Source: Rugalucina vietnamica (Eukaryota > Mollusca > Bivalvia > Lucinida > Lucinidae). From it: 64,000 nucleotides of DNA. The DNA lies in NCBI GenBank assembly GCA_964017185.1, contig OZ024870.1, forward strand, positions 33,503,621-33,567,620, in the 5' to 3' direction. Under the pieces are notes generated by a model, which was not told where the DNA came from, did not search any database, and saw nothing but the letters and a program-made list of their open reading frames with translations. Shown here piece by piece: positions 20,644-31,972 of the stretch; the first letter of the stretch is position 1, and each line of letters starts with the position of its first letter. The translations under genes were made by a program, and so were the position numbers.

Positions 20644-20878
20644 GAGCCGCCGCATGGGAAAACCAACAATCTGCATAGGCGAAAACAAAGGCGCAGATCA
20701 GCTTCGCAGTAACTGCGAAGCTGATCAGCGCCTTTGTTTTCGCTACACGGATAGTACAATTCCTCACTTTCTAAATCCAAAATTTCCAGCCTCTGACCAT
20801 CTTCTGTGTCTGTACAGCCCGCTTTGTGTCGGACCTGATCAGAAAATCCAAATTGTTGGTTTTGTCACGCACAGGCTC
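20644..20878 (-). mobile_element. Hairpin MITE copy 9
   Basis: TSD ATAT at 20640-20643 and 20879-20882. It has a full internal palindrome. Open frames on both strands across it are translations of the palindrome. Confidence 0.92.
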
Positions 20879-21471
20879 ATATTTGATGAGCATGTTTATA
20901 TTTCTTTCACAGCAGCAAGAAATTACAAATTGCTCAAAGGCCTCCACCCAGTGGGACTGAGAAACAGATGGGCTGCTTGTGCCTCCGAGCAAAGCAGATT
21001 ACTGACTGTATGACCATCTGAGGACTGGTTAACCACTTAGAAGAACTGAGCCTGGCCAGGAAAAGTGGTAAAGTCAATTGATACATATAAGCTGGTTTAG
21101 TTGGTTACTTTTCGGATGTCAGAGGTAGATGTCCCATAAAATGGAGGCATTGTCAAGCATGACCATAGCTGTTGAATGGGATGTAAAGCGCTACAAGCCA
21201 TCTTGTCCAAATCAGCTGCTATTCTTCATCTTTGGTGTGCTGTAATGCAAAGAATCACACTTTTGTGTGATGCAGCTGTACATTACCAACTCCAAGCAAC
21301 TTCTCCCTTTCAAGAGAAAGTTATGATTTATCATGTGTCATGTGGGAGTGAATTCTGACATGGTCTGGCACAATTTTGCTAAGAGGGCAGAAAGTAGTGG
21401 GATTGTTATACCTACATACTGCTGCAAATACTTTGCAAACTGAAAACAAGCTAGTCAGTTTGATATAAATT

Positions 21472-21702
21472 GAGCCTGTGCGTGAGAAAACCAACAATTT
21501 AGGTTCTGACCAGGTCCGACACAAACCGGGCTGTACAGTTACAGAAGATGGTTAGAGGCTGCAAATTTTGGATTTGGAAAGTAAGAAAGTTAAGGAATTG
21601 TTCTATGTATGTAGCAAAACCAAAGGCGCTGATCAGCTTCGCAGTTACTGTGAAGCTGATCTGTGCCTTTGTTTTTGCCTATGCAGATTGTTGCGGCGGC
21701 TC
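21472..21702 (+). mobile_element. Hairpin MITE copy 10
   Basis: TSD AATT at 21468-21471 and 21703-21706. The right arm is shortened (AGATTGTTGCGGCGGCTC). Confidence 0.9.
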
Positions 21703-21967
21703 AATTGTATGTTGAATCTATTGCTACATTTTCGCAAATGCAAAAACTTGAGCAGGTTTTTGCTTGATGCAGCTCATATGATATGGTGTGCTATTTGTCT
21801 TTCAGCCACTTGCATTTTTCTATACATACTTTTGATAAAAACTTTTGTTCATCTATACATATCTTTTGATAAAATTTTGTTTAATTATACATATTTTTGA
21901 GAAAAAAGTTTTGATTTTTCCATGTTTTCTTGTTTGTTGAAATATTTCCATACCACGTCCAAAGGGG

Positions 21968-22130
21968 ATTGCAGCGACTCATTGGCTAAGCATCAGACTT
22001 CATGTAGAGAGGTATTATGTTTGAACCCCACTGATGCTCCTGAGTTGTGTCCTTGAGCAAGACATTAACATTCCATATGGTGCTAATTAATACCAAAGGA
22101 GCCGTGGCTACACTTCGACATTAAGAACTT
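21968..22130 (+). mobile_element. Degenerate tRNA-type SINE
   Basis: A GCGACTCATTGGCTAAGCATC head, a B-box-like GTTTGAACCCC, then TGTCCTTGAGCAAGACATTAAC, parallel to the SINE at 16618. It is weakly conserved. Confidence 0.5.
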
Positions 22131-22535
22131 TTCACTAGTCATTAAATGAATTTGCACAGTTTACAGTCATTAGCAGATTAATATTCAGGAGTGCTTAAGA
22201 TATGTAGTGTATATATGTTCTGTGGCATCCCTGCATTCGCATTTTTCAAAGATCTATGAAACCACTTGGCCAGTATATGCCAAATTTTATATGGAGACTT
22301 CATGGGATGGTGGGGAATTTGCAGAATTTGGCCACATGACCAATATTGCTTTTTTGCGCAGAAATGCTCAGAAGTCTTCTGTGGAATCTGGAAACTAAAC
22401 AAAAACTATAATAATAAAACGAGAGTCTGAATAAAATAGTAGCCCAAGGGGCAATGATTGCTCTCCTGAGAACGAACAAGTAAACTATGAAGTGTGGTCA
22501 AAACACTCCAACTCTATAGGGAATTGGGGATTTCT
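22131..22535. other. No feature seen
   Basis: Short opposed open frames at 22178-22402 have no recognisable features. Confidence 0.35.
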
Positions 22536-22539
22536 CCAA

Positions 22540-23190
22540 ATGCTTAAGGGCAGCTAACTCCACAGTCTGGGGTCAAATCTGACAGAAATGTAAGTTGATC
22601 CGAGATATGGTTGACCTTGTCAATGCTCAACTGAGATATATACCAATAACTTTGTTTGACTGTAATGGTCATATTCATATAAAAAGCCACAGGGCAGGCT
22701 CAGAATAACCCCTAAGTCAATTTTTTTCAACATAAAAATTCTGCCCATTTGCCCATTTCCTGAAGTTTTTCCCTTCAATGACATTTTAACAGCTTTCTGC
22801 ATCTACCCTAAACTGACATTTCCCTAAAATTTATCAAGGTCATCACAGATCCATGATTTATAAACACAATGTAGTACTCTGTTCCCAATTGTCAAGTTTC
22901 ATGGCAATAGGTTCAGCAGTTCTGGAGAAGAGTTTTAAGGGTTTTTACCATATATGTAAGACATCTTGGTCATGTGACCTGAATTATAAACACATTGGTT
23001 TCCCCTTCATATAGATTCTTCCTATAAAACTTGACTTTGATTGGCCAAGGGGTTTTGGAGAAAAGTTGACTTTGCCATAAAATAGGTCAAGGTCATCCCA
23101 GGGTCATGATTTTTACAAACTTTGTTGAGCTCCATTGCCTGGTGCTTCATCTTAAGTTTCAAAATTATTAGGTCACTGACCAGATATGGT
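22540..23190. repeat. Diverged interspersed repeat
   Basis: It starts with AAGGGCAGCTAACTCC, shared with the core repeats at 28.9-31.1 kb. Sequence with GGTCAAGGTCATC words follows (about 22837 and 23087). There is no coding signal. Confidence 0.45.
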
Positions 23191-23224
23191 TCCGCTCCCC
23201 CCTCAGGGGGAATTTCGCAGACCA

Positions 23225-24270
23225 TGATTTTCATATAGCCTGATGTCTAAGAAGTTTTTTGAAACATGTTAGCCCTCTGTAAAGTGTCGCGTAATCGTGT
23301 AACATCGAGTTACATATGTTACCTACAGAAAATCTAATTTTTACTGTTGAATTTAAAAAATGCAATATAAATTAAAATAAACATTGCTCTATTTATCAAA
23401 CTGGGTTTCAAATACTAGCAGACATTCTTAGCTACAATATGAGACCTTTGATTTTAATGTCACTCTGTCACAGTGTAACATATGTAACATTTTTCCGCAA
23501 AGTTCATCTTAAATGCATATGTGTAACTAAGTTATCCTTTTGTGGTTTTGCGCCCCATTAGACAGAATTGCGTAGACTATGATTTATATATAGCTTGATG
23601 TATTAAAAGTTTTTTTCACATATGTTAGCCCTCTGTAAAATGTAGCATAATCGTGTAACATCGAATTACGTATGTTACCTACCGAAAATCCAATTTTTAC
23701 TGTTGAATTTAAATATGCCATAAAATTAAAATAAACATTCTTTTATTGATTTCAAGTTACCGCAAATATTCTTAGCTACAATATGAAGTCTTTGATGTCC
23801 ATGTCAGTCAGTCACAGTGTAACGTATGTAACATTTTGCCATAAATTACATTTTAAATGCATATGTGTAGCTAAGTTATCTTTTTGTGGTTCTGCGCCTC
23901 ATTATAGAGAATTGTGTAGACCATGACGTTCATATTAGCCTGATCTCTAAGAAGGCTTTTGAAATGTGTTAGCCCTCTGTAAAGTGTAGTGTAATCATTT
24001 AACATTGAATAACATAAGATACCTACCGAAAATCTATTTTTTAATGTTGAATTAAAAATGGAATAAAAATGAAAAACGAACATTTTTCTATTGATCAAAA
24101 TGGGTTTCAAATAATAGCAGACATGCTTAGCTACAATATGAGACCTTTGTTTTTTTCATGTCAGTCTTTCAGAGTGTAACGTATGTAACATTTTTTCACA
24201 AAGTTCATTTTAAATGTGTATGCGAAGCCTAGTTATCCTTATGTGGTTTTGCTCCCCATAAGAGGTAAAT
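23225..24270 (+). repeat. ~350-bp tandem repeat, about 3 units
   Basis: GTTAGCCCTCTGTAAA starts at 23268, 23624 and 23968. Each unit carries two palindromic groups of GTAACATATGTAAC type and ends with a GTGGTTTTGC segment. Confidence 0.85.
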
Positions 24271-25256
24271 TTGTAGACTGGTGGCAGTTTTATACTTTCT
24301 TGCTAATTTAATCATGATCTATAGCGCTGAGGGTCTGCAAACAAGTATCTAGAATCAAAGATTTCACTCCCGAATGTAACGTATGCAACAAACTTGTAAT
24401 GCCTAACAAAGGGCATTGTACATAGTTCGAATACCAATAGGTTGAATACTCTAGCCAATAGGAAATTTTGCAAACATATTCTAGTTTATAGGATAATTCG
24501 GTTTCCACCAATTAGAGATGTTTACTCTCTGTATGTGGGAGCATTTGCCTGTCACATATGTTACCATTATAAAAATATATGACAGTTTGAGCTTCGGAAA
24601 GATAGCATCTTTTATTATGTTATTCAACCGTCTCATATAGTCTGCATGCAACATGCCTATTCTACACACTACTTACTTACTTACTTAAGTTGTTTGCACA
24701 ATAATCTGACACCTACGGTGTAATGTCCGTAACATATATCAAAATTAACCTTTCAAAATTAGAATTGTTAGTGACATATTTTTCTTTTCAGTTGCACATA
24801 TTTTCAAATATATCAATGATTGTTATGATAGTGTTCTATAATAGTGTGATAAGATACAGAAATAATTCAACTTTCTTGGTGTTCAAATATTGATGAGAAC
24901 CTTCAATATTAGAGAAAAATCGCAGAACAATGGGGGGGGGTCTACCTACAGAAACGTTTATAGCTCAGCAACCAAAAGCAATAGAAAGCTGGAATTGGTA
25001 ACAAATGATTGCAGTGACAACATTCTAAATCCAGGAAATAAGATACATAAATAATCAGACTTTCGTGCTGTTCGAAATTTGGTGAAATCTTAAAAATAGA
25101 GAACGATCACAGAAAATGCAGGGGGCATACCTACGGAAAGGTATATATCTCAGCAACCAAAAGCCACAGAGAGCAGAAATTGGTATCAAATAATTGCTTT
25201 GACTATATTCGATAACCATGTTATAAGATACACGACAAATAAGCTGACTTTCTTGT

Positions 25257-26104
25257 CAGGGTTCGCACAGGCTTGAAAAGTACTTGAAAATGAAGGGCTG
25301 TCTTGAAAAAGTACTTGAAAACCAAATTTGCCTTGAAAAGTGCTGGAAAGTTAGCCATTGGCCTTGAAAAGCACTTGAATTTCACTTCTTTCGGTATTCC
25401 AGACAATAACCTTCGGTTTCAAAATCAAATGTGAGCATTTAAAAAGAAGTTCGGCATGTTTGAATACAAAAAGATCGGCGAGAGCGCCATAATGAAGAAA
25501 CAGGCCGAATACGTATGGCGCGAATCGGTAATTGAGTTGCTTCCCTTGCGAAATGGTCGCGAAAACTTGGGCCGAAAATATATGGCACGAATCGGTTCGT
25601 ACCGTAATTCGGTTGGTTCCCTTGAGGAATGGTTCACGATTTATTGCATCTGTTTTATCTGCAATGAAAATCCATGATGAATACAGACTAAACGGAACCA
25701 AAATGACGTCGAAATGATATTTTTTCGAGCACAAATTTAATTTCAACATTTCTTAACAAAATGGAAAAGTGCGTGTACAGCAGAGACTGGCCGAAACGTT
25801 ATTCTTGGGTCAAGGAAACGGACAATGAACACAAGGCACATTGTCGTGCATGTAATAAAGATATTGATGTGGCTCAAATGGGTGAAAGTGCTTTGCGCTC
25901 AGTGCCGCTCACACGCGAGTGGAGATCGACATAAGAAACATGAACAGTCTTTATCTGGGACTTTCACAAACTTCTTTATCAAGAAGGAAACTAAAGTTAA
26001 GACAGAACCCCCTACTACAGCATCCACCCCAAGTCCTTAAAAATGGTAAGATTTGTCCTTGAAAAGTCCTTGAATTTTACTTGGCCTTGCCTGTATGAAC
26101 CCTG
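25257..26104 (+). mobile_element. hAT-like element with 5-bp TSD and BED-finger remnant
   Basis: The ends are CAGGGTTCGCACAGGC and the inverted CAGGGTTCATACAGGC, with subterminal CTTGAAAAGTACTTGAA words. CTTGT flanks it at 25252-25256 and 26105-26109. Neighbouring 187-bp units show the empty site (CTTTCTTGTTG). The element carries only an N-terminal zinc-finger piece and is non-autonomous. Confidence 0.85.
25761..26040 (+). pseudogene. Broken BED-type zinc finger of a hAT transposase
   Basis: The frame from ATG 25761 reads MEKCVYSRDWPKRYSWV.. and includes HCRACNKDIDV (a C-x2-C pair) and GESALRS. It then runs to a stop at 25932-25934. The other frame supplies HASGDRHKKHEQS (the His pair) and a Lys/Thr/Pro tail to 26040. 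An apparent 10-base insertion at about 25899-25908 (GTGCCGCTCA) separates the two halves. BED fingers bind DNA in hAT transposases. The catalytic RNase H-like domain is absent. Confidence 0.72.
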
Positions 26105-28390
26105 CTTGTTGCTAAATTATTTAGAAACTTAAGATATAAGAGAAAAAATCACTGGCAAACGAAGGGGGTATACCAATAAAATTGCTAATACCCCAGTGAC
26201 CAAAAGCTCTAGAGAGCTCAAATTGGTATCAAATGATTGCTATAATAATGGTCTATTATCATGTGATAAGAGAAATAAATAATCTGTTTTTCTTGTTGTT
26301 AGAATATTGATAAGAACTTTAAATATTAGATAAATATCTTAGAAAAATAGACAGGGTACGCCAACGAAAAAGCATATATCTGAGCAACGAAAAATCATAG
26401 AGAGCTGAAATTGGTATCAAATGATTGTTGTGACAATATTCTATAACCATGTAATAAGAGATATAAATTAGCTGACTTTATTGTTGCTAAAATATGTAAG
26501 AGAAAACTTAAGGTATAAGAGAAAAATCACTGGCAAACGAAGGGGTTATACCAATAAAATTGCTAGTATCTCGGTGACCAAAAGCTCTATAGAGCTCAAA
26601 TTGGTATCAAATGATTGTTATAATAATGGTCTATAATCATATTATAAGACAAATAAATAATCTGATTTTCTTGTTGTCGGAATATTGATAACTATAAATA
26701 TTAGATAAAAATCTCAGAAAAATAGAGGGGGTATACCAACAATAACGCATATATCTGGGCAACAGAAAGTCATAGAGAGCTGAAATTGGTATCAAATAAT
26801 TGCTATGACAATATTCTATAACCATGTAATAAGATATATAAATTAGCTGACTTTATTGCTGCTAACATATGTAAGAAAACTTAAAGTATAAGAGAAAAAT
26901 CACTGTCAAACGACTGGAGTATACATATAAAACTGCTAATATCTCAGTGACCAAAAGCTCTAGAGAGCTGAAATTTGTATCAAATAATTGCTAGGATGAT
27001 GTTCTTTAGCCATGTGGTAACAATTACAAATAATCTGACTTTCTTGTTTTTGGAATATTGATAAAATCTTTAACTATTAGAGAAAAATCATAGAAAAGTG
27101 GGTGGGGTATACCAACAATAACGTTTAGAACTCAGCAACCAAAAGTCCCAGAGAGCTGAAATTAGTATCACATGATTGCTATAATAGTGTTCTATAACCC
27201 TGTGGTAAGATTTATGAACAATTTGGCATTCTTGTTGTTTGAATATTGATGAGAACTTAAAATATTAGATAAAAATCACAGAAAAATAGAGGGGGTATAC
27301 CAACAGAAACGTTAATATCTCAGCGACCAAAAGTCCTAGAGAGCTAAAATTGGTATCAACTGATTGATATGACAATAATTTATTTTCTTATCAATTTGGC
27401 CTGAAACAAAGATTGCACGTACTCCTTTTATGGGCACAATTCCACATTTTGTCATCAAAGATTACCATTTGTGTCAAAAACTGCTCCAAGCGAGTCTATG
27501 AATCAAATAAAACGCTTCTAAAGTACATATATATGTTAATTTACAGTAACGTATATAACGGCACATTGCCTTTGAACAAGTCCTTATTGTTTGCATTTCA
27601 TCCATTTCAACATACATTTGTGCGATAATGCCACAATAAGAATATGACTTGGTAAGGATAACTTGGTGAGGTCAGTTGCAAAATAAATCAAGCATATCAC
27701 ATTTTAATACAGCATTGTAACACACGTTGTGAGCCCCTTTGTCAGAATAAATATTATTGGAGAAGTCATTGTGCTTTTAAAATGCTTACAATGCTGACAT
27801 TTGCAATTGAAAATAACTAAAACACGTCTTCCTGCATGAAAAAAGGAATGAAAACACATACAGGTACCGATACCGTATATTGTAACGTATGTAACATGCT
27901 GTTACATATGTTACATATCTTGGATTAAAGCAATTAATTTCAAAGGCTTATTAGTGATGTTATGAGAACATTCTAGGTCAAAGGCAAGCATGGCATTGGT
28001 TCTAAGGGTACTTGACCATTGATACCAAAAGGTCATTTAACAAAATTTGGGTAACGTATGTAATTTTCATGTAACACGGTAACGCGACACTTCTCAGAAG
28101 GCTAACATGTCTCATTTTGTGGCTTAGATATTGCTCTATAAGAAAATCATAATGGCCAAAATTCCCCCTGAGGGGGGAGAGGGGTGTATAGCCATCCCAA
28201 GGACTATATCGCCTGGTTCTCATCTATATCTATTCTATATCGGTTATCATTGCCTTAAAACTGATTTAATGTTAAGCGGAAGCATAAAATCAACATAATA
28301 TCGTGAATCTTAACACCATACACTATATGTATCCGTAGAAATTGTTCCCCTGAATTCTTTGATAAAAGCTGATTTCTTCAACGTCATCCA

Positions 28391-28675
28391 TCAGGAAAAC
28401 ATGTCCGTAAAATGTATACCCCATTGAACCCCACTTTTATATAGATAAACTGGGGTTTGCAAGGGTATACCTATTTTTCTATTTTTTTTTTTTTTATCCA
28501 AAACATACATTGTGGGTACTGGTTAGAACCGCCTCAGCGAGGCGATTCTAACGTGTACCCACAATTTATGTTTTGAGCAAACGTTAGAAAAATATGGAAA
28601 TTTATCTGCTGAAAATTTTCATTTTTTACAACTTTAAAAATCTCTGTATATTGCATGGGCAAGTTTTCGTAATGT
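28391..28675 (+). mobile_element. Palindromic element, copy b
   Basis: CATCAGGAAAACATGTCC at the left, and an inverted TTACGAAAACTTGCCC at the right. The centre is AACCGCCTCAGCGAGGCG, flanked by inverted ACATAvATTGTGGGTAC arms. It contains a long T run at about 28484-28496. Confidence 0.85.
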
Positions 28676-28884
28676 CGGAGGCGTTATTTTTCCAAAGAAA
28701 ACCTAACAGTGGCTACAAGAAAGGGATTTTGGGAAAGCAAACCATCTAACGACCTAGGGGAAAAGCAAAATAAATATTGGCGCTTTCTTTGCATTGCTTT
28801 CTTTCAAATTCATAAATTGAAAATGCTGCTAATTTTAAGAGAAAAAGATAAGCTAATTATAATTATGGCGGAGTATGGGTATAC

Positions 28885-29301
28885 TATAAGCTCACATTGT
28901 GAGCCTTCAGCTCAGGACAGCTAAAGATTAAGCTGCTTGAGTTGCCACTAAACTTAACTTCTTCTTCTTTTTTTTTTTTTCAAACACTCAAGGGCAACTA
29001 ACTCCGCAGTTAGTGGTATGATTTGGTCGAATTTCGAACTCATTCGAGATTTTATGTATGTCCCTGTTACATGTACCTGCAAGAATGGAGATTAAAAAAA
29101 ACAGTAAAGGCAGTGCTCAGTTGCCACAACATCTGTCCCATTAATAGTTTGTTGGAATTTTTCCAAATGCCCAAGGGCAACTAACTCCGCAGTCAGAGGA
29201 CATATCTGGTCGAAATTTAAACTCATCTGAGATATTATGGTTGTACTTGTAACTACAAAGAATGAAGAAGAATGAATCAAGAGTTGCCGCAAAACGAAAT
29301 A
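28885..29301. repeat. Pearl-like hairpin and core repeats
   Basis: A hairpin-forming block AAGCTCACATTGTGAGCC (about 28888-28905) lies beside two core units with CAAGGGCAACTAACTCCGCAG near 28988 and 29171, about 182 bp apart. The same core continues at 30360-31107. Confidence 0.6.
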
Positions 29302-29303
29302 TA

Positions 29304-30348
29304 CTCATCAAAAGAAGTTTTGCACCATTTATATTTTTTCATATCTTTAAGTGACATTTTAACTAATAAATTTAAAACCTAGCTTTTTGAATTTGCACAG
29401 TCTGAAAGAGTTTTATAATGTGTATGATAAGACCAAAAATCGTTGCGGAAACGATTTTAGGAAAAATTAAAATTCCCATTATCTGTTAATGCTGAAAATT
29501 GGAAAATCGAAAAATTTCCACAAAAAATGCCACAGCATTAAGAATACATTTTTGTTCCCAAATTTACACACAAGAGCTCCAAAGCTAATGATTAAGCCTA
29601 AAAACAATTTAACACATCTCAAAATTTTAGTAAAAAATCATTTTTTGACAAAATTGCAATTATTGAGAAAAAATGATAATTATTGGAAAACATGAGTAAA
29701 ATCGAAATTCATTTCAATTTTGGATCACTATGAGATGTTTTGACACCAAAACCTGCCGCCTGTTTTCTTTCTGTTAAAGGCAATCTCAAGTCGAAGATGT
29801 TACATGAGTACTTTTTTGATATGCAGCTTTTTAATAATTCTGAATTTGGATGGGTTGAAAACCAGTACCTCCAGTTAAACATTTATGGGTGCTGCATGCT
29901 GTGTTTGACAGAAAAAACAACCGATTTTATTGGAGAGATGAGTTACTAAGCTTTATCTTAGAATTTAAACAAAATCTTAAAAATCGATATTTTTGGTCAA
30001 AAATAGTGTTTTTGTCAAAAAAAATTCAATTTTTAGTTTATTTGCTTTAAATGATTGCTAAATTTAAATAAGTATCTCGAATGAGGATGTGAAACGAATT
30101 AGGGTTTGGAAGCCCAGAAATAAAGATGTGGGCTTTTTGCTGCATCCCAAATTTTGGTGTTTTCAAAAACATGAATTTTTGCACATTTTTATTTAATCTT
30201 TTTAAGAAAAATTATTGATTTGTTAATCAGGAAGTCCAGCCCTTTAAGATGGTATTAAGTTTTAAAAGTTTATTTGAAAAATATCTATACTAGACATTAT
30301 TTTCAAATGAGAAAAAATATTAACTGGTGCAAAACTTCTTTTGATGAG
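29304..30348. mobile_element. Tc1/mariner-like element, TA-flanked
   Basis: The inverted ends CTCATCAAAAGAAGTTTTGC (continuing to CACCA) are perfect over about 25 bp and flanked by TA (29302-29303 and 30349-30350). The internal open frames (29489-29695, 29740-29949) show no DDE signature that I can recognise. The size of ~1.05 kb fits a decayed or non-autonomous copy. Confidence 0.75.
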
Positions 30349-30359
30349 TATATTTATTT

Positions 30360-31107
30360 TTCAAACATTAAGGGTAGCTACATGTAAAAATGTCGCAGTC
30401 AGTGGTACGATCTGGTTGAATTTCGAATTCATTCAAGATTTTTGGTTGTCCTTGTTACTTGCAAGAATGAAGATCAACCGAGAAACAATGCCACAACATT
30501 TCTCCCATTAAATCCATGTGGATTTTTTAAAGACGCTCAAGGGCAGCTCAGTCTGTGGTCAAATCTGGCTGAAATTCAAACTCATTCGAGATGCTATTGT
30601 TGTCCTTACTGCTAAGAATGAAGGAAATCCGATCAAAAACAAACATGAAGCCGCTAGAGTGGCAACAACGCTTAATAATTATTTGTCAGACGCTCAGTGG
30701 CAGCATACTCGGCAGAGGTCGGGTCTGGCCGAAATTCTAACTCATCCGAGATATAATGGTTGTCCTTGTTACCCGTAAGAATGAAGAAGATCAGTTGAAA
30801 AAGATGGCGCTAGAGTGGCTACAGCATCTCACCCATTACACGTCTATGGCATTTTTAAGATGCTCAAGGGCAGCTAACTCCGCAGTCTGCACATGGTCGA
30901 AACTGGACGAAATTCGATCTCATTCGAGATATTATGGTTGTTCTTGTTACTGCCAAGAATTGAGATCGGTCAGGGAAAAAAAGATACCGCTAGAGCTGCC
31001 ACGTTTTTTTCCTTTGTAACTATGGGAGCTGTCTGTTGTCATGGCAACCAGAGTTCTGTTTCGACCTGCTTTCAAAACCAAGTGCAGGCAATCCCCCGCA
31101 CCGTGCT
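30360..31107. repeat. Pearl-like core repeats, ~170 bp
   Basis: The words AAGGGYAGCT or CTCAGTGGCAGC fall near 30370, 30539, 30692 and 30867. Each is followed by GAAATTC..CTCATTCGAGAT and TTGTCCTTGTTAC. The open frames at 30518-31111 are translations of the repeat. Confidence 0.75.
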
Positions 31108-31110
31108 TTA

Positions 31111-31969
31111 GGGACCAGTCATTTATTACCAGGCGGGGGGGGGGGGGGGGGGGGGCTGGTTATATTTTCGTTAAAGTACAGAAAGTAAACTATGTCACCT
31201 TGACAGATATATAAAGGAAAATAATATTAAATTGGATGTAAATCTGAAGAAAAAAGATAAGATTTTTCAAATAGAGGCCCATATAGCTAAAAAATAACAG
31301 CAGCAGTTTGTATGAACAAGAAAATTAAAAAGAAGGAGAGAAGGGAAGAAGTTGTTTTGAGTGACTCAGAGAATGACTCGGATGATGATGTGGGTAATGA
31401 TGGAGAGTTGGAAATACCGTTAGTTGAACTGGAAACATCTGAACATGATTTTTTCGGAAGATGATTTACATACAGTGAATCTTCCCGAAACCACAAGCAG
31501 GGTTGGAAGACGACAAGGGCACTGGCAAACTAGAAAGTGTTTTGGAGATGACTGAAATGTGATATAAACTGTAGTTCAGCATTTGCTGGTGTGACTGACT
31601 TGTTTTTGAATAAGCAGACTCTTAAAAAGTCTGCCCATTAGGTCAAAAATGAACTATATAGTATTTTGCTGCAATATAAATATACAGATAAGATGCATCA
31701 TACATATATATGTTTCTGAAAAACAATTATTTAAAACCTAGATAGTAAATGCATTTTCATGCCATCAATGAAGAACTAGTTACTTTCCTTAATATCAACT
31801 GTATAATATATGACCCCCCAAAATATATGAAAAAATTCTGACCCCCCCCCCCCCTATATGTTCATGCTTTTTCCTCCGACCCCCCCCCCCCCAGAGAAGT
31901 TCTTTTTTTTTTCTTGACCCCCCCCCCTGAAAATAACCGGCCCCCACCTGGTTATAAATGACTGGTCCC
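31111..31969 (+). mobile_element. PIF/Harbinger-like element with homopolymer termini
   Basis: The inverted ends are GGGACCAGTCATTTAT..ACCAGG, followed by a run of about 21 G (31135-31155) at the left and several C runs at 31838-31927 at the right. TTA flanks both ends (31108-31110 and 31970-31972), the usual Harbinger target. An acidic frame from ATG 31312 (..SDSENDSDDD..) could be a transposase tail remnant; no catalytic domain is seen. Confidence 0.75.
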
Positions 31970-31972
31970 TTA

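Larger units (their letters stand above)
24870..27390 (+). repeat. ~187-bp tandem repeat, about 9 units
   Basis: The word CTCAGCAACCAAAAGC, or a variant, occurs near 24964, 25150, 26192, 26380, 26570, 26755, 26945, 27135 and 27315. Each is followed by AGAGAGCTGAAATTGGTATC. The array is interrupted by the hAT-like insertion at 25257-26104. Confidence 0.88.
23193..28185. mobile_element. 5-kb unit bounded by inverted repeats
   Basis: CCCCCCTCAGGGGGAATTT plus roughly 120 bp of further similarity (ATGATTTTC, CATGTTAGCC, GTGTCGCGT, GTTACC) occurs at 23193-23325. It recurs inverted at about 28040-28185. Inside lie ~350-bp repeats, ~187-bp repeats and many GTAAC..GTTAC motifs. No transposase is visible. 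It could be a large non-autonomous transposon; the target duplication was not resolved. Confidence 0.55.

Noticed and set aside
20505-21013. Opposed open frames with Cys-rich peptides (..ENKGADQLR..) here and at 12738-13006, 16096-16344 and 19764-19976
   Set aside because: They are translations of the hairpin MITE, recur with every copy in both directions, and have no splice or start context.
25351-25749. Minus-strand 132-codon frame and overlapping plus-strand frames
   Set aside because: Shadows within the hAT-like element; only the BED-finger frame starting at 25761 has recognisable motifs.
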